Assembly (NCBI GenBank): GCA_015680685.1
Contig: MNCI01034769.1
Coordinates: 1,311,948 to 1,375,947 of the forward strand
Reading direction: 5' to 3'
DNA length: 64,000 bases
Source of the DNA: Gnetum montanum
Lineage: Eukaryota; Streptophyta; Gnetopsida; Gnetales; Gnetaceae
Part shown: in pieces, positions 46,078 to 56,835 of the stretch
How positions within the stretch are numbered: the stretch's first letter is position 1
Layout: each line of letters opens with the position of its first letter
Program-made: the position numbers and the translations under genes
Notes under the pieces: generated by a model
Database searches by the model: none
Seen by the model: the letters and a program-made list of their open reading frames with translations, nothing else
Told to the model about the DNA's origin: nothing

Positions 46078-46918
46078 TGATGAGTGACGAGGTACCCCTA
46101 CACCAAACCATATGAATCACTAAGGCGTTTACGTGCAATTTGGTTGAATTTTGTGGACCTATAGTTATCTAGTGCACTAGCTCTTCTAGGAAGTGAAATG
46201 GACATTGAGAACATTCGTTGTCTTCCCAACTACACTTGTGAAGCTCAAGGGTATGGTTTAAGTGTAATTGAGGTACATGATTTTTCTTATTTTATGTTTT
46301 ATAATTTTGATCGCCTACAACAAGAATGAAAGGTAGAGTAATTTAAGATCTAATTCACCTACTACCTAGCTAGCCTAACACAAGTAACCACCCCACTTTC
46401 TTGGACACATCCTGAACACATAGAGTGCTATTGGGCTACCAAACATTAAGCGTTGCTGGGTTACCAAGTACTATATGTATGCTTGAAGTGGTCATGCTTG
46501 TGTTCATTAACAACCAAATATTAATTACTTAATTAAAATGTAGTAAAGTAAAGTGCATGAGAGTAAAATGCATTAAAAGAAACATTAATCTATTCTCAAT
46601 GCTGCAATGATTGTCTAAGAGTTCATATTTATTTCTGTCACACTGCTACGCTCAAGTACATCAGTGTTTGAACAAAGAACCATATATAGTTAGACTCCTT
46701 TTGCAACTACTTAGAAAATATTCTAACTCTAGAGAGAATAAACTACAAGAGTTTCGCTACTCTAACTAAAAACTATCAAAAATTCATGCCAAATCAAGAG
46801 CTCAAGCACTATATTTATAGGCCAGTGTATACCCCTCAACGTCAGATACCTGATGTCACATTTGGGCTTCGATGTAAGATACCCAACATCAAAGTAGATG
46901 AAAAAATGTGTTTTATAA
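46078..46918 (-). repeat. Element F 3' LTR
   Basis: 841 bp. TGATGAGTGACG at the low end. The high end is decayed (TTTATAA in place of CATCA). Minus-strand CTATAAATA at 46812-46820, 98 nt inside. It shares long near-identical blocks with the 5' LTR portion at 55658-55984 (for example CGTTGTCTTCCCAACTACAC). Confidence 0.85.
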
Positions 46919-46932
46919 TACCCCCATGATTG
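46919..46932 (-). other. Polypurine tract of F
   Basis: Minus-strand CATGGGGGTA abuts the LTR, with the conserved CTCGAG-containing sequence next to it. Confidence 0.7.
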
Positions 46933-48109
46933 AATGAAAACTCGTTCTCGAGTGAAAAAGAGGAGAAACAAGTTCTTACAAAATATTTGGAAGGTATGGG
47001 ATTATTGACTGACATACAAACTGACTTAGATAGAATAGATAGACTTTGAGTGCCCAACTGTACAGAGGTACAAATTTTTACAAAATTAGGTGTTCATGAT
47101 AAGAGAAGGGAACACCTTGGATAACACTAACATCCAACACCTCTTGGTAGCTTAAGAGCGAGGGAGAAGATCCAATGATCATGAATGATCCTTGTCGTGT
47201 GGTATTGCTACATCATCTTTGGTTAGGATAGTCCCAATTCCAGTCCATGATTTCCACTATAAAAGAATCATGAATTAGTATGCAATGTATAACACATAAT
47301 TGTTAAATGCCTTGTCTCATTGGTGGTTATACTTAGCTAGGCTGTGATTATGGTAGATTGATTCCTTGAGTAGTGTTAGCAGGAAGGCTAACAAATAGAG
47401 TAAAAGAGATAAGCAGTCCATTAAATTTGAAAAAAGTTTAACACAAGGAAAATATTTAAAGAGTTTGTAAAAATTCACAATAATAAAAAGGAAATATCAC
47501 TAAAAACTGCTGTGAAGATGTGCAAAATTGGAAGTCATTGACGGGGTACACAAAAATAATTTGATTGTAAGAGTGTCAAAGGTTAAAGAACTTAACTAAC
47601 CCAACCAAAAGATATGCAAGTGGATCCTCCCCAAAGTAGGCACAGGTCTTTTATGCCTTTGCATAACTTCAAACCAAAGAGTCTGTGGGCTCCGTGGATG
47701 ACTAATGGTTATAGAAGGTTAAGTGCAAAAACTTGGAAGAAACTAACTAAGAATTATGACACATCAAACTAGGACATCGAACAAGAACATGAAACTGGTA
47801 GTGAGGTGAGACATGGAAAGCATAAATGGATGAGAGAGAGCAAAATGAAGTCCCTGATTAAGGTCACATGAAGTCCCTTGTGGATTTTGTGGTTAAATAA
47901 CTTGATAGGATCCATCCTTAGTCTAGACCCAAAACCAACCACGTTTAGTAACTTTGCATCGTCATTCTAAGACCAATCCATCCCTTGAGACATAAGAGTG
48001 CTCCCATAGAACAACCATCGTTCCTTATTAGAGAAGAAAAGAGAAGTAGAAAGTGAGGAAGGGCCTTAGTTAGAGGGGACTAGTCCCATAACCAATGCTT
48101 GTAGCCCAT

Positions 48110-48273
48110 TTATTTCGTCTAAGGGATGTGCTTTGAATTTCCATCATTTTGATTTGAAATGGAAACCACACCATGTAAAGATGTATGTATTTATTTTATC
48201 TAAGGGGTGTGCTTTGAATTCCCATCAATTTTTTTCTTTTTCTTTTTAATCAGAACCACACCATATAAAGACT
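48110..48273 (+). repeat. Tandem duplication in F non-coding region
   Basis: Two imperfect copies of TCTAAGGGRTGTGCTTTGAATT through AACCACACCATRTAAAGA. G has a single copy at 58130-58202. Confidence 0.8.
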
Positions 48274-48889
48274 TATTCAACTTCTTTTTATTAGTCAACA
48301 TGGAACGATAAGAAATTCTTGAAAAAACACATGCATCCAGGCAAACAGAAAGGCATGAAGAATATCAAATCCCCTTAAAGCCACATCCTATTCAAACCTT
48401 TGAATTCTTTCCAATTCCAGAAACTACCAAAGTCACAAATTTATGGAAGTTTCATTAATGAAAACGGAACTGCATGTTTCCAAAACAAGGAAAACCATAG
48501 AGTTTGTGGATGGGTGGATGTTGTGGACTCACTACCTGTTGCATGAAAAAGAAACCATGTCCTAATCATCTATAATGGAATTCAAAGCTAGAATCTAGAC
48601 ACCAACAATCAAATAAAAAAATAGTACATACCACCATCAAGTAACACATTACCACTGTACTTGGCACTTATTAACAAAAAGTTAGAAAATCACACCAAAA
48701 TAAAATAAAAGAAAATATAAAAGAAAGTATAAATTATTCAAGAAATAGCAAATGTAGTAATGATGGTGTAAAACAAAAATTAGAAAAGATTAATAACATG
48801 AAAACAAGAAGATGTAAAATAAAAAATTTGGAAAACAAAAAAAATAAAAAACTGAGGAGCTTCTTATATGGTTAGCATGGATGGCCATC

Positions 48890-48905
48890 TCCCCCACGAC
48901 TAAGT
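48890..48905 (-). other. Internal polypurine-like tract in F
   Basis: Minus-strand ACTTAGTCGTGGGGGAGA. The same block is found in G (58751-58765). Confidence 0.5.
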
Positions 48906-48984
48906 TGAAAGGAGGAGATTCAAAATATTGAGCATGGTTGTCCATCTAATGAGGCTCTTGTTGTATTAGTTGGCTTATTCTCAT

Positions 48985-50050
48985 GGAAAGGTTTAATTTT
49001 TTGGATGTTGGCCAGCTATTTCTTATTTGGGCTCTTAGGTTTGTAGATTATCATGGCCCTAGAAGGAAAAGTTTCATAAATGATGTAAGGCCCTTCCCAC
49101 AATGTTTGGAACTTAGTTTGTTGAGGTATGTGTGTGGGGTTCTATTAGAGAACCTCATCTCCTCATTGAAATTTAATTTTTCTAATTTTAAGGTCATGAA
49201 ACTTTTTTTTGTAGGCCTTGTGTAACTCGTTAGATGATAGGACTACCAATTAATTTTCATCTAGTAGGTTGAGATTTGTTAATCTTTTTTTTTTGGACTA
49301 GACTCAAGTCAAGGTTGAGGTCATAGGCTATTGAGAGTGTATGAATCTTGTACTAAATAGGAAGTGTTGGTAATTTCCCATACACAAGCTCATAGGGAGA
49401 ATATCCTATAGGAAGTTTCCATGTTGAGTGGTAGGCCCAAAGGAAATCATTGAGTTTTTTGCTCCAATCTTTTCTATATTTGCTAAAAGTTCTTATCAGA
49501 ATCCTTGTGATTTCCCCATTGGTAACCTTAGCTTGGCCATTATCTTGGAGGTGGTAGGTGTTGTCAGTTTATGTTCAAACCCCAAGCGTTACACGAGCCT
49601 CTAAAAAGTAGTTCCTGTAAAGTGAGTTCCATTATCAAAAATTAATGCACATGGTACACCAAACCTATTTAAAACATTTTGTTGTACAAGCTAAGAAGCA
49701 TTAGAAGATGTACAGTTGATGATGACTACTACTTCTACCCATTTTGTACAATAGTCAATAGTGATTATGATGTACGCCTTTTCATTTGACATGGATGTGA
49801 TGGAACCCATGAAGTCAATGCCCCAAATGTTGAAGGATTCTAATGGTTGAATACATTGTTGAGGTCCCTCCATTCAAGCAGTTATTCCACCATCACATTG
49901 GCATCATTCACAAGAGTGGATGTAATGGTAAAAATCCCTTAAGATTGTTGGCCAATAGTACCTTGCCATCAGGATTTTAATGGCTGTGCACCTCCTAGCC
50001 TAGTGTCCTCCACAAGGAACTTCATGAGAATCTTGGAGAATGCATATTTG
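48985..50050 (-). pseudogene. Element F integrase
   Basis: Minus-strand: a degenerate HHCC zinc region (about 50030-49890, HEVPCGGH to CQ), then the core with FNIWGIDFMGS (first Asp) and YIIITIDYCTKWVEV (about 49835-49735). The SDNGTHF- and ENGQ-equivalent segments lie in other frames between 49690 and 49500, and the C-terminal part at 49250-48990. Frameshifts and stops throughout. The domain order is the same as in G. Confidence 0.8.
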
Positions 50051-50239
50051 ATCAGCATCAAGGATACACCAATGAACCAAGTTATCAACGCACATCTTGT
50101 AGAGTTTTCCATTGATCTTCATGAAGTGTTTTACCTAGTGAAGAAAATGCTATTTTTTCCAATGGTCCAACCCTTGTGGCATCTCTTGAGTGAGAAGATA
50201 GGTGAGAATGCCATCATACTAATTAGGCTCATTAGGCAA

Positions 50240-51470
50240 TTGTTTAGTTATAGCCCTAGCAAAGAGAAGTTCATCAAGAAACATATCAGATAATGGATTT
50301 TTTTCCTCTTTGTCATCCCATCGCAACTGAGATAAGTGATCATTGACCACATTCTTAGTGCCCTTTCGATCTACCATCGTAAGATCAAATTCCTACAAGA
50401 TCACTAGCCACCATATCACATGGGGCCTCATTGTTGGCATGTTCATAAAGAAGTGGATGGCACTATGGTCCGTGTGCAGAAACACCTTGTATCCAAGCAC
50501 ATAATGCCTAAACTTCTATAGAACAAACACCACAGTCATCAATTCCTTTTCTATGATGGTGCAGTTTCATTGTGCACCCATAATGTTTCGACTAGCACAG
50601 TGGATGAAGTATGACGTTTCTTGTCATCTAACTACATAAGCACATCTCCCAAGGCATAATTTGATGCATTCATCATGATATCAAATGGTTTGAACTAGTT
50701 AAGTGCTTGTAGGATTAGATTTTCTACAAGTTTCTCTTTTAGCTGTTGAAATGCTTTTTCACATTTTATGGCCCAAATAAATGGAGCATCTTTCTTTGTT
50801 AGCTCTACCAACAATTATGTTATCTTAGAGAAATTCTTCATAAATCACTGGTAGTATCCAATATGTCCAAAGAATGATCAAACATCTTTAACAGTTTCTG
50901 GTTGTTGAGTTATTCGTTAGATGATCCTTATTTTCTGAGGATCTACCTCAATTCCTACTTGTGATATCCTGTGCCTTAATAGAATGCCCTCTTAGACCAT
51001 TAGATGGATCTTTTGATAATTGAGCCATAAGTTGGTTTCAACACATCATTTTAGCACTTGCTCAAGGTGGTCCAAGGCTTTCTCAAATGTATCTCCATAA
51101 GTGGAGAAGTCATCCATGAAGACTTCCACACCACCTTTGATTTTCCTTAGAACCAAGTGTTGGAATGTAGCAGGAGCATTGCACAAATCAAAAGGCATCT
51201 TATGATATTTAAAAGTCCCTAAGGGACTCATGAATGTTGTTTTAGATTGGTCTTGTGGTGCAATTTGAGTTTGGTTATAGCCACTATAACCATCTAGGAA
51301 ACTATAGTAGCAATGCCTAGATATTGTGTCTAGCACTTGATTAACAAATGGAAATGGAAAATGATCCTTGAATGTTGTCATATTTAGCAATCAAAAATCG
51401 ATAAAGACCCACCACTTACCTCCTTTCTTTAGCACAATCACAAGTCAACTAACCCACTCACTATCTACAA
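50240..51470 (-). pseudogene. Element F reverse transcriptase and RNase H
   Basis: RT core 51390-51046: LNMTTFKDHFPFPFVNQVLD, FLDGYSGYNQTQIAPQDQ (motif A Asp kept), MPFDLCNAPATFQ (Gly changed to Asp) and VEVFMDDFSTYGDT (motif C kept). RT thumb and RNase H follow toward 50240 with multiple stops. The RNase H end is recognisable near 50390-50300 (FDLTMVDRKGTKNVV). Confidence 0.85.
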
Positions 51471-51959
51471 TGGGATAAATGATCCCTACCTTGAGGAGTT
51501 GTTCAATTTCCTCCTTGTTGATCGGCTTCAATTTGGGATTTAATTACCTTTGTGGCTATCTCTTTGGCTTCATAGCCAGATCAGTGTAGCTGCAATGCTG
51601 GCATATCCTAGGATGAATCCCTATGAGTTTAGGATATGACATGGTAAAAGCTGCTGACCATTTTATAACTACATTTAATAGCATCTTTTTCTACTCTAGA
51701 GCAAGATTTGCATTGACTATGACTGGGTTTCCATTTTTTAAGAACACATATTCCATGTTGGTTGATAGCGTTTTTAGTTCAAGGGGGCTCTTGTTTGAAA
51801 CTTTCAAGAATTTCCAACTCTTCCCAATAGGTATCATCATTTGTATCATTAGAGAGTTGGTGATGAACTTGCTTTGGTTTATTCATGCCTATGACATATG
51901 CACATGTCAAGCTCTCAGTCAGTTTCATGCAAAGTGTGCTACTCTTAGAATTAGCAATT

Positions 51960-52500
51960 AGCCACTAGGTGCCCTCCTATTTTGTGGTTGTTGCATATAA
52001 ACATCTTTGAATTTTTGCTTATGGTGCACACTACTTGCATGTAGAGATAGATTCTTGTTTCACTACCCAAAGTTTTTGCACATAATTTCACCCTATATCA
52101 CTATACGTGATGCATGGAACTCACTTCTTCTTGATCTTTCCGAATGCATTTTCTTTGGATATTTGCAAGGAAAGATCTCTAATGCCCACTTTGGCATCAA
52201 CAATGCTAAGTCATATCCTTCTCATGATGATTGGAAAGTTCCCTTTGCAATTCTACACTTTAAACACTAGGAAATTAGTAGGGTAAGACCACCCATAGAT
52301 AGTGGTCACAATGTTTTCTACCAATCCTAATGGAATAATGATGGACTAGTCTTCCAATTCTAACCTGATATTGCTCTTCTTTAAAGGAGGCAGGTTTCAT
52401 GTAGTATACATCTCATGAGAAATTAGGTTGACACTAGAACTTGAGTCAAGAAGAGCTTTCCACAGTTCATTCCTAGTAATCTACAAATAAATTAAAGGAC
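51960..52500 (-). pseudogene. Element F protease
   Basis: LLDSSSSVNLIS-like active site (about 52460-52425), where G keeps DSGSS, so the active-site Gly is replaced. It continues with PLGLVENIVTTIYGW and FPIIM. Broken by several stops. Confidence 0.75.
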
Positions 52501-52639
52501 TTACAAGATCTGCTAACTTCCTAGAAAGATTTCCAGCATGGATCCAATCAGATACATTGTGAGTTAGTATTACAGTATGAATCCTAGGCTGATTTTTGTT
52601 TGAAGGGGACTTGAAGGAGTTTGATACAAAGGACGATGG

Positions 52640-54960
52640 AGGGATAGGGTTGTTAACTGCAAGTGTATTTGAGGGCTTGGGTGGACTACATGGTTAGAAG
52701 AAAGGTTTTTTTCTTGGATTGAGTATCTAACCTGCTCAATTAATTAACTAGTTGTAAGTTAACAGCTCTAGTAGCATTGTGTTGTTGCAGTTGAGAAGGT
52801 AGTTCAACCTACATAAATGGAGCAGGTGGCAGCTATGCAGGTGGAGGAGGAACATGTGTAGGGATAGGAAGGGAATAAGGGTAAGAGGTGGTATCCCTTC
52901 TTTCATGTGGAAAATGAGTTTGATAATAATCAGAAGGATGGTAGCTAGATTGAAAAGTAGAAACGTGACTAGAAGAGTCATGTGGAGACAATGGTTGCTA
53001 AACATAGTAACCATATCGATCAAGCTATCGATAAGGGTATTGCTACCTTGGTGGTGCTAGCACCCATGATTGTGGTTGCTGCCACTATTGATATTGCTGA
53101 TATGGTTGTGGTGGAGCTCCACTTGGATAATACTATTGTTACTGGTAGAATTGCTTAAATTACCTTGAGGGTAAGGTAATCTTCTAGATGTTTACCTCTA
53201 TGTTAGTTATGGAATCAAAACATACATCCTAGACTAATATAACTATGACACAATGGGGCAACATCCCTTAGGATGTACATATTGGCAAATGTCACACTCG
53301 CTATCATCATCTGATTCACTTTCCGCAACCTCTTCTATCACAGCAATCTTACCCTTACCTTTGTGATAAGCACATTCAACTTCCATGTGCCTCTTGTGTT
53401 CATGATCACTAACTTGTTCTTTGGTCTCTTTAGCAATTTTTAGAACAACTTGGAATATGCTATCTATGGAGTCCCATAATTAATCAACCTTGGCCATAAT
53501 TTCATATTGAAATTTTTGGAGTGGCAAGGTTTCCTTTTTCACCACCTCATCAAATGTGGATTCTTCCTCACTATCATAGAATCAAATCTTCTATTGATGT
53601 CAACACTCCCATGCTCTCATGGGGCCATGATTATCAATATCTCTATTTCTCTCTCTTAATAACCACAATAAAAATCATGTGAGTAGTGGGCATTTAAACT
53701 ATCGGGTGATGGTCATTGATGGTAGTGATTACGGACATTAGTGGTAGATGTTTCAAAAGTTATGAACATAGTGGGCACTTAAATTGGAGAACATGGGTAT
53801 TATTATGCAAGAAGTGGTTGTGGTTTATGTAGCTATTACATGAAATGTGGGCATCATTTTGGATGGTCATAGTGGCTATAAAACCAGGGGGCTCTTGCTA
53901 TTAGTCTGGAGGGACAGCTTCCTCTCCACTAAGCAGCGGTTTCCTCCTTTCTTTTCTTTTCTTTATAGGCTTTCAACTAACCTTCAAGAAGGGTCCAAAG
54001 AAAGAGCCAGCTGCTCAAAATCATATCCTTGTAGGCCTTCTCAATGATGGTAGGAGGATTTTCTCTCTCTTCTTTCTATCTACAACAATGTAGGTAGTGC
54101 AACCCATGGGTAGGATGTGAGACGTGCGATTTTCTTTAGGCCAGTAGCTTGTCTCAGTGGTGCAGATGTGGGTGGACGATCTTCCTCTCTACGATGGTGC
54201 ACAAAAGGTGGTAGAAAGTAGTAGGCTTTGAGGACCATAGTTGTTGCCTTGTGCAGAATATAGTGGGTAGTCTCTCTTTCTCTCTTTCTCTCTCTCTCCC
54301 TCTCTCATGGTGATCAGGGTCTTCCTACCTAGTAGTGGATACCATCGATAGTCACGGACTGGCAGCGTCAGCAGGACCAGGGAAAATTCATTTCTTTTGG
54401 TTACTTATTGTATTATCTAAGGACTAGTACGAGTTCTTTGCTTCTTTGATGAGTGTCCTTAAAAACAACTTAAGCTTTTGCCACTCATTCTCTGTATTTT
54501 GCAAGGCACATGCATCTTGAAAAGCTTAGAGATGGTTCTACAGATTAGAGTTATATCCCCCTTCAAACTGAGGAATATTGTTCATGTCTAACCTTTTGAT
54601 CTGACTATCCTACAAGTGCCTTGTTGGAATTTGTACTGCCTTTGCAATGTTTATCATAATTCAGGTAGCAAGCAAAGGCTCATCGAGGCCTTGATCATGG
54701 TTCCTATGATGCCCTCTACTACCCCTTCATTCATGGTGATTTTCCTTTCTTGAATGTCCATGCCCTTTTTCTTACCTTTCCCAACAATAATTTTGGTCTC
54801 AATGGTTATTTTGGTCACCCTCATCATGATCTTGCCTCCTATGGTTGTGATCAGAGCCAGAAGAAGAAGATGATGATGATGACGAAGGAGAAGAGGAAGG
54901 GGAACTAGCATCATCATGGTGCCTGCTACCACCTCTTCAGTGATCGTAATCATGAACATG
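52640..54960 (-). pseudogene. Element F gag (with D-type LTR fragment inside)
   Basis: The minus-strand N-terminal part at 54959-54420 has a Ser/Asp/His-rich low-complexity stretch and a decayed gag core. Then comes the 53592-54413 LTR fragment. After it, 53590-53280 is a Lys/Glu-rich stretch leading to a zinc-knuckle region (HPKGCCP, about 53270) and a Pro/Tyr/Gln-rich tail to about 52640. Compared with G, about 390 bases of the gag core are missing where the LTR fragment sits. Confidence 0.75.
53592..54413 (+). repeat. Truncated D-type LTR inside F gag
   Basis: Starts TATTGATGTCAACACTCCC (TGTTGATG in D) and follows the D LTR through the TATA box (about 53876) and (CT)n run (54270-54305) to TTACTTATTGTATTA. 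It then ends about 420 bases short of the LTR end. It has one U3 repeat unit where D has three. The flanking F gag has lost about 390 bases. Confidence 0.85.
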
Positions 54961-55638
54961 ATCTTGTTTCTTGTCTATACCCTTACCTTGACTTGCCTCT
55001 TTGGATCCTTCTTTGCAATTGGATCCATTCTTACCAAAACCAGGATTGTGAATTGTTTATTGCAAGTTTTGGTTGTGAAATGAAAAGTCCCTAGAGAAGG
55101 GTTTTCCACCAACATTTTGGGACAGCAAGATGGGAAATCATTAAATCCTTTTCTCTTTACAAATTCATGATGTTGCTCTAATTAGCGATCCTAGAGATGT
55201 TGCATCTCAGTGGAACAATAATCCCTTGCATCATTGTCTTGCACAACATACTTAGCATGATGTTCTTGAAGACTCAGATGGATAAGCACTTGGTAAAGAA
55301 TTGTAGGAATAGATCGATTAAGCGACAACACAATGTTGCCCTCCATGTCATGCCACCACAGCTATTCATCCTAAAGTAGGATGAAGGTGAAATTGGATAT
55401 ATACTCATCAAGATGAGTATATCCCATGATATATTATTGACACATCGACTGAAGAGCTCCATCAAACTTAGGTGGAGAATCACTCCTATGAGAAGAAGAA
55501 ATTTTCAGTTAGATGATAAAAAACATAGTGTGCTTTTTTTATTGTAGTAATTGTAAAATATGATATGACTCTAAAGTTCATTCCAATGATTTAAATAATT
55601 TCACTTTGTCCTAGATAGCGCAAGAAATAACCAAAAGG
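54961..55638 (-). other. Element F leader and gag N-terminal region
   Basis: Aligns with B's 14361-14643 and with the 1000-1245 side of B. Open frames here are short and low in content. Confidence 0.55.
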
Positions 55639-55656
55639 TCCTTAGAAATGGCACCA
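55639..55656 (-). other. Primer-binding site of F (tRNA-Asp type)
   Basis: Minus-strand TGGTGCCATTTCTAAGGA, one base from the LTR. Confidence 0.7.
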
Positions 55657-55657
55657 A

Positions 55658-55984
55658 TGATAAGCGATAAGGTACCCCTATGCCCAACCATATGAATCAC
55701 TAAGGCATTTATGCATGATTCAGTCAAATTCTATGGACCTATAGTTCTCTAGTATACTAGCTCTTCTAGGAAGTGAAATGGGCATTGAGAACATTCGTTG
55801 TCTTCCCAACTACACTTGTGAAGCTCAAGGGTATGGTTTAAGTGTAATTTAGGTACATGATTTTTCTTATTTTATGTTTTATAATTTTGATCAACTACAA
55901 TAAAAATAAAAGGTAGAGTAATGTAAGATCTAATTCACCTACTACCTAGCTAGCCTAACACAATTAATTGCCCCACTTTCCTGG
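55658..55984 (-). repeat. Element F 5' LTR (partial)
   Basis: TGATAAGCGATAAGGTACCC onward, near-identical to 46078-46400. Cut at 55984 by G. The last five bases, CCTGG (55980-55984), are the candidate left duplication of G. Confidence 0.85.
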
Positions 55985-56821
55985 TGATGAGCAGTGAGCT
56001 ACCCCTACGTTCAACCATACGAATACAAGCATTCACGCGTGATCCATTTGAACTCCAAGGACTAAGTGCTTATGTGCCTTCACAGAACAAGGATGGATTA
56101 GGTGATCGTTGTCTTCCCAAGCTTACTTGTATGACATGATTGTATGGTTATGTATACTCGAGGTATGTGATTTTTATGCTTTTTTATGTTTTAAGTCCTG
56201 GTGCTAAAAAGGGAGAAGTGAAATAATTAACTAATTTAATTTAACTAATCAACTATGCTTTAACTAGTCCCAACATTAGCATCTGTTCCCACTCTCCATA
56301 CACATCCTAAACCATTGTAACACTACTGGGATTACCAAACACTAGTCGTTACTGGGTTACCAAGTGTTCCACGTATGCTTGAAGTGGTCATACTGAGTGT
56401 GCTTACTTGTTGAAAATTAACAAATCAGTAAAAATAACCAATTAACTAATGAAAGCATTAAATAACTATAAATAACATTAAATGCAATAAATAAGCTATT
56501 CTAAATGTTGCAAGGTTTATCACAAAGTTCATCTTTATTTCTAGACACAAGGTGTGCTTAGGTACACAATGCTTGAATAAAGATCCATTTACTTTATGAC
56601 TCCTACTGTGGACACTCAGAAATAATTCAAACTTTGGAAAGGGAAAACTGCAAGAGTTCAGGTAAGGGACTAAGAAAAACTGCTTACTAACTACCAAACC
56701 AAGTGTGCCTTCCTCTTATTTATAGGAAATGAGACAAGTTCCGATATCAGATGTCCGATAGCACTTCGCAGGCTCCGATATCGCGGATGCAATATCGCGG
56801 TATTGATATTGTAACTCATCA
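55985..56821 (-). repeat. Element G 3' LTR
   Basis: 837 bp, TGATGAGCAG to CTCATCA. Minus-strand CTATAAATA at 56717-56725, 96 nt inside. The short U3 contains three CCGATA/GATATCGC-type repeats. Confidence 0.85.
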
Positions 56822-56835
56822 TACTCCCAGGACTA
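56822..56835 (-). other. Polypurine tract of G
   Basis: Minus-strand TAGTCCTGGGAGTA next to the LTR; one G-to-A interrupts the usual GGGGG. Confidence 0.7.

Larger units (their letters stand above)
46933..48980 (-). other. Element F non-coding region
   Basis: 2 kb with no supported ORF. It contains the CCTCCCCAAAG block (47628), an about 80-bp tandem duplication (48110-48273) absent from G, and an internal polypurine-like tract (48890-48905) next to the end of pol. No second ORF like that of E was found. Confidence 0.6.
46078..55984 (-). mobile_element. Element F: Athila-like Ty3/gypsy retrotransposon (interrupted at its 5' LTR)
   Basis: Minus-strand element: 3' LTR 46078-46918, purine tract, 2 kb non-coding, integrase, RNase H, RT, protease, gag, PBS 55639-55656 and 5' LTR from 55658. 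The 5' LTR is cut at 55984 by element G, so the rest of it lies beyond 64000. Left flank TTGAT (46073-46077) is the candidate target duplication. Gag also contains a D-type LTR fragment. All coding regions are broken. Confidence 0.85.

Noticed and set aside
53592-54413. Intact solo LTR of the D family
   Set aside because: The last about 420 bases are missing and F gag is deleted at the right edge.
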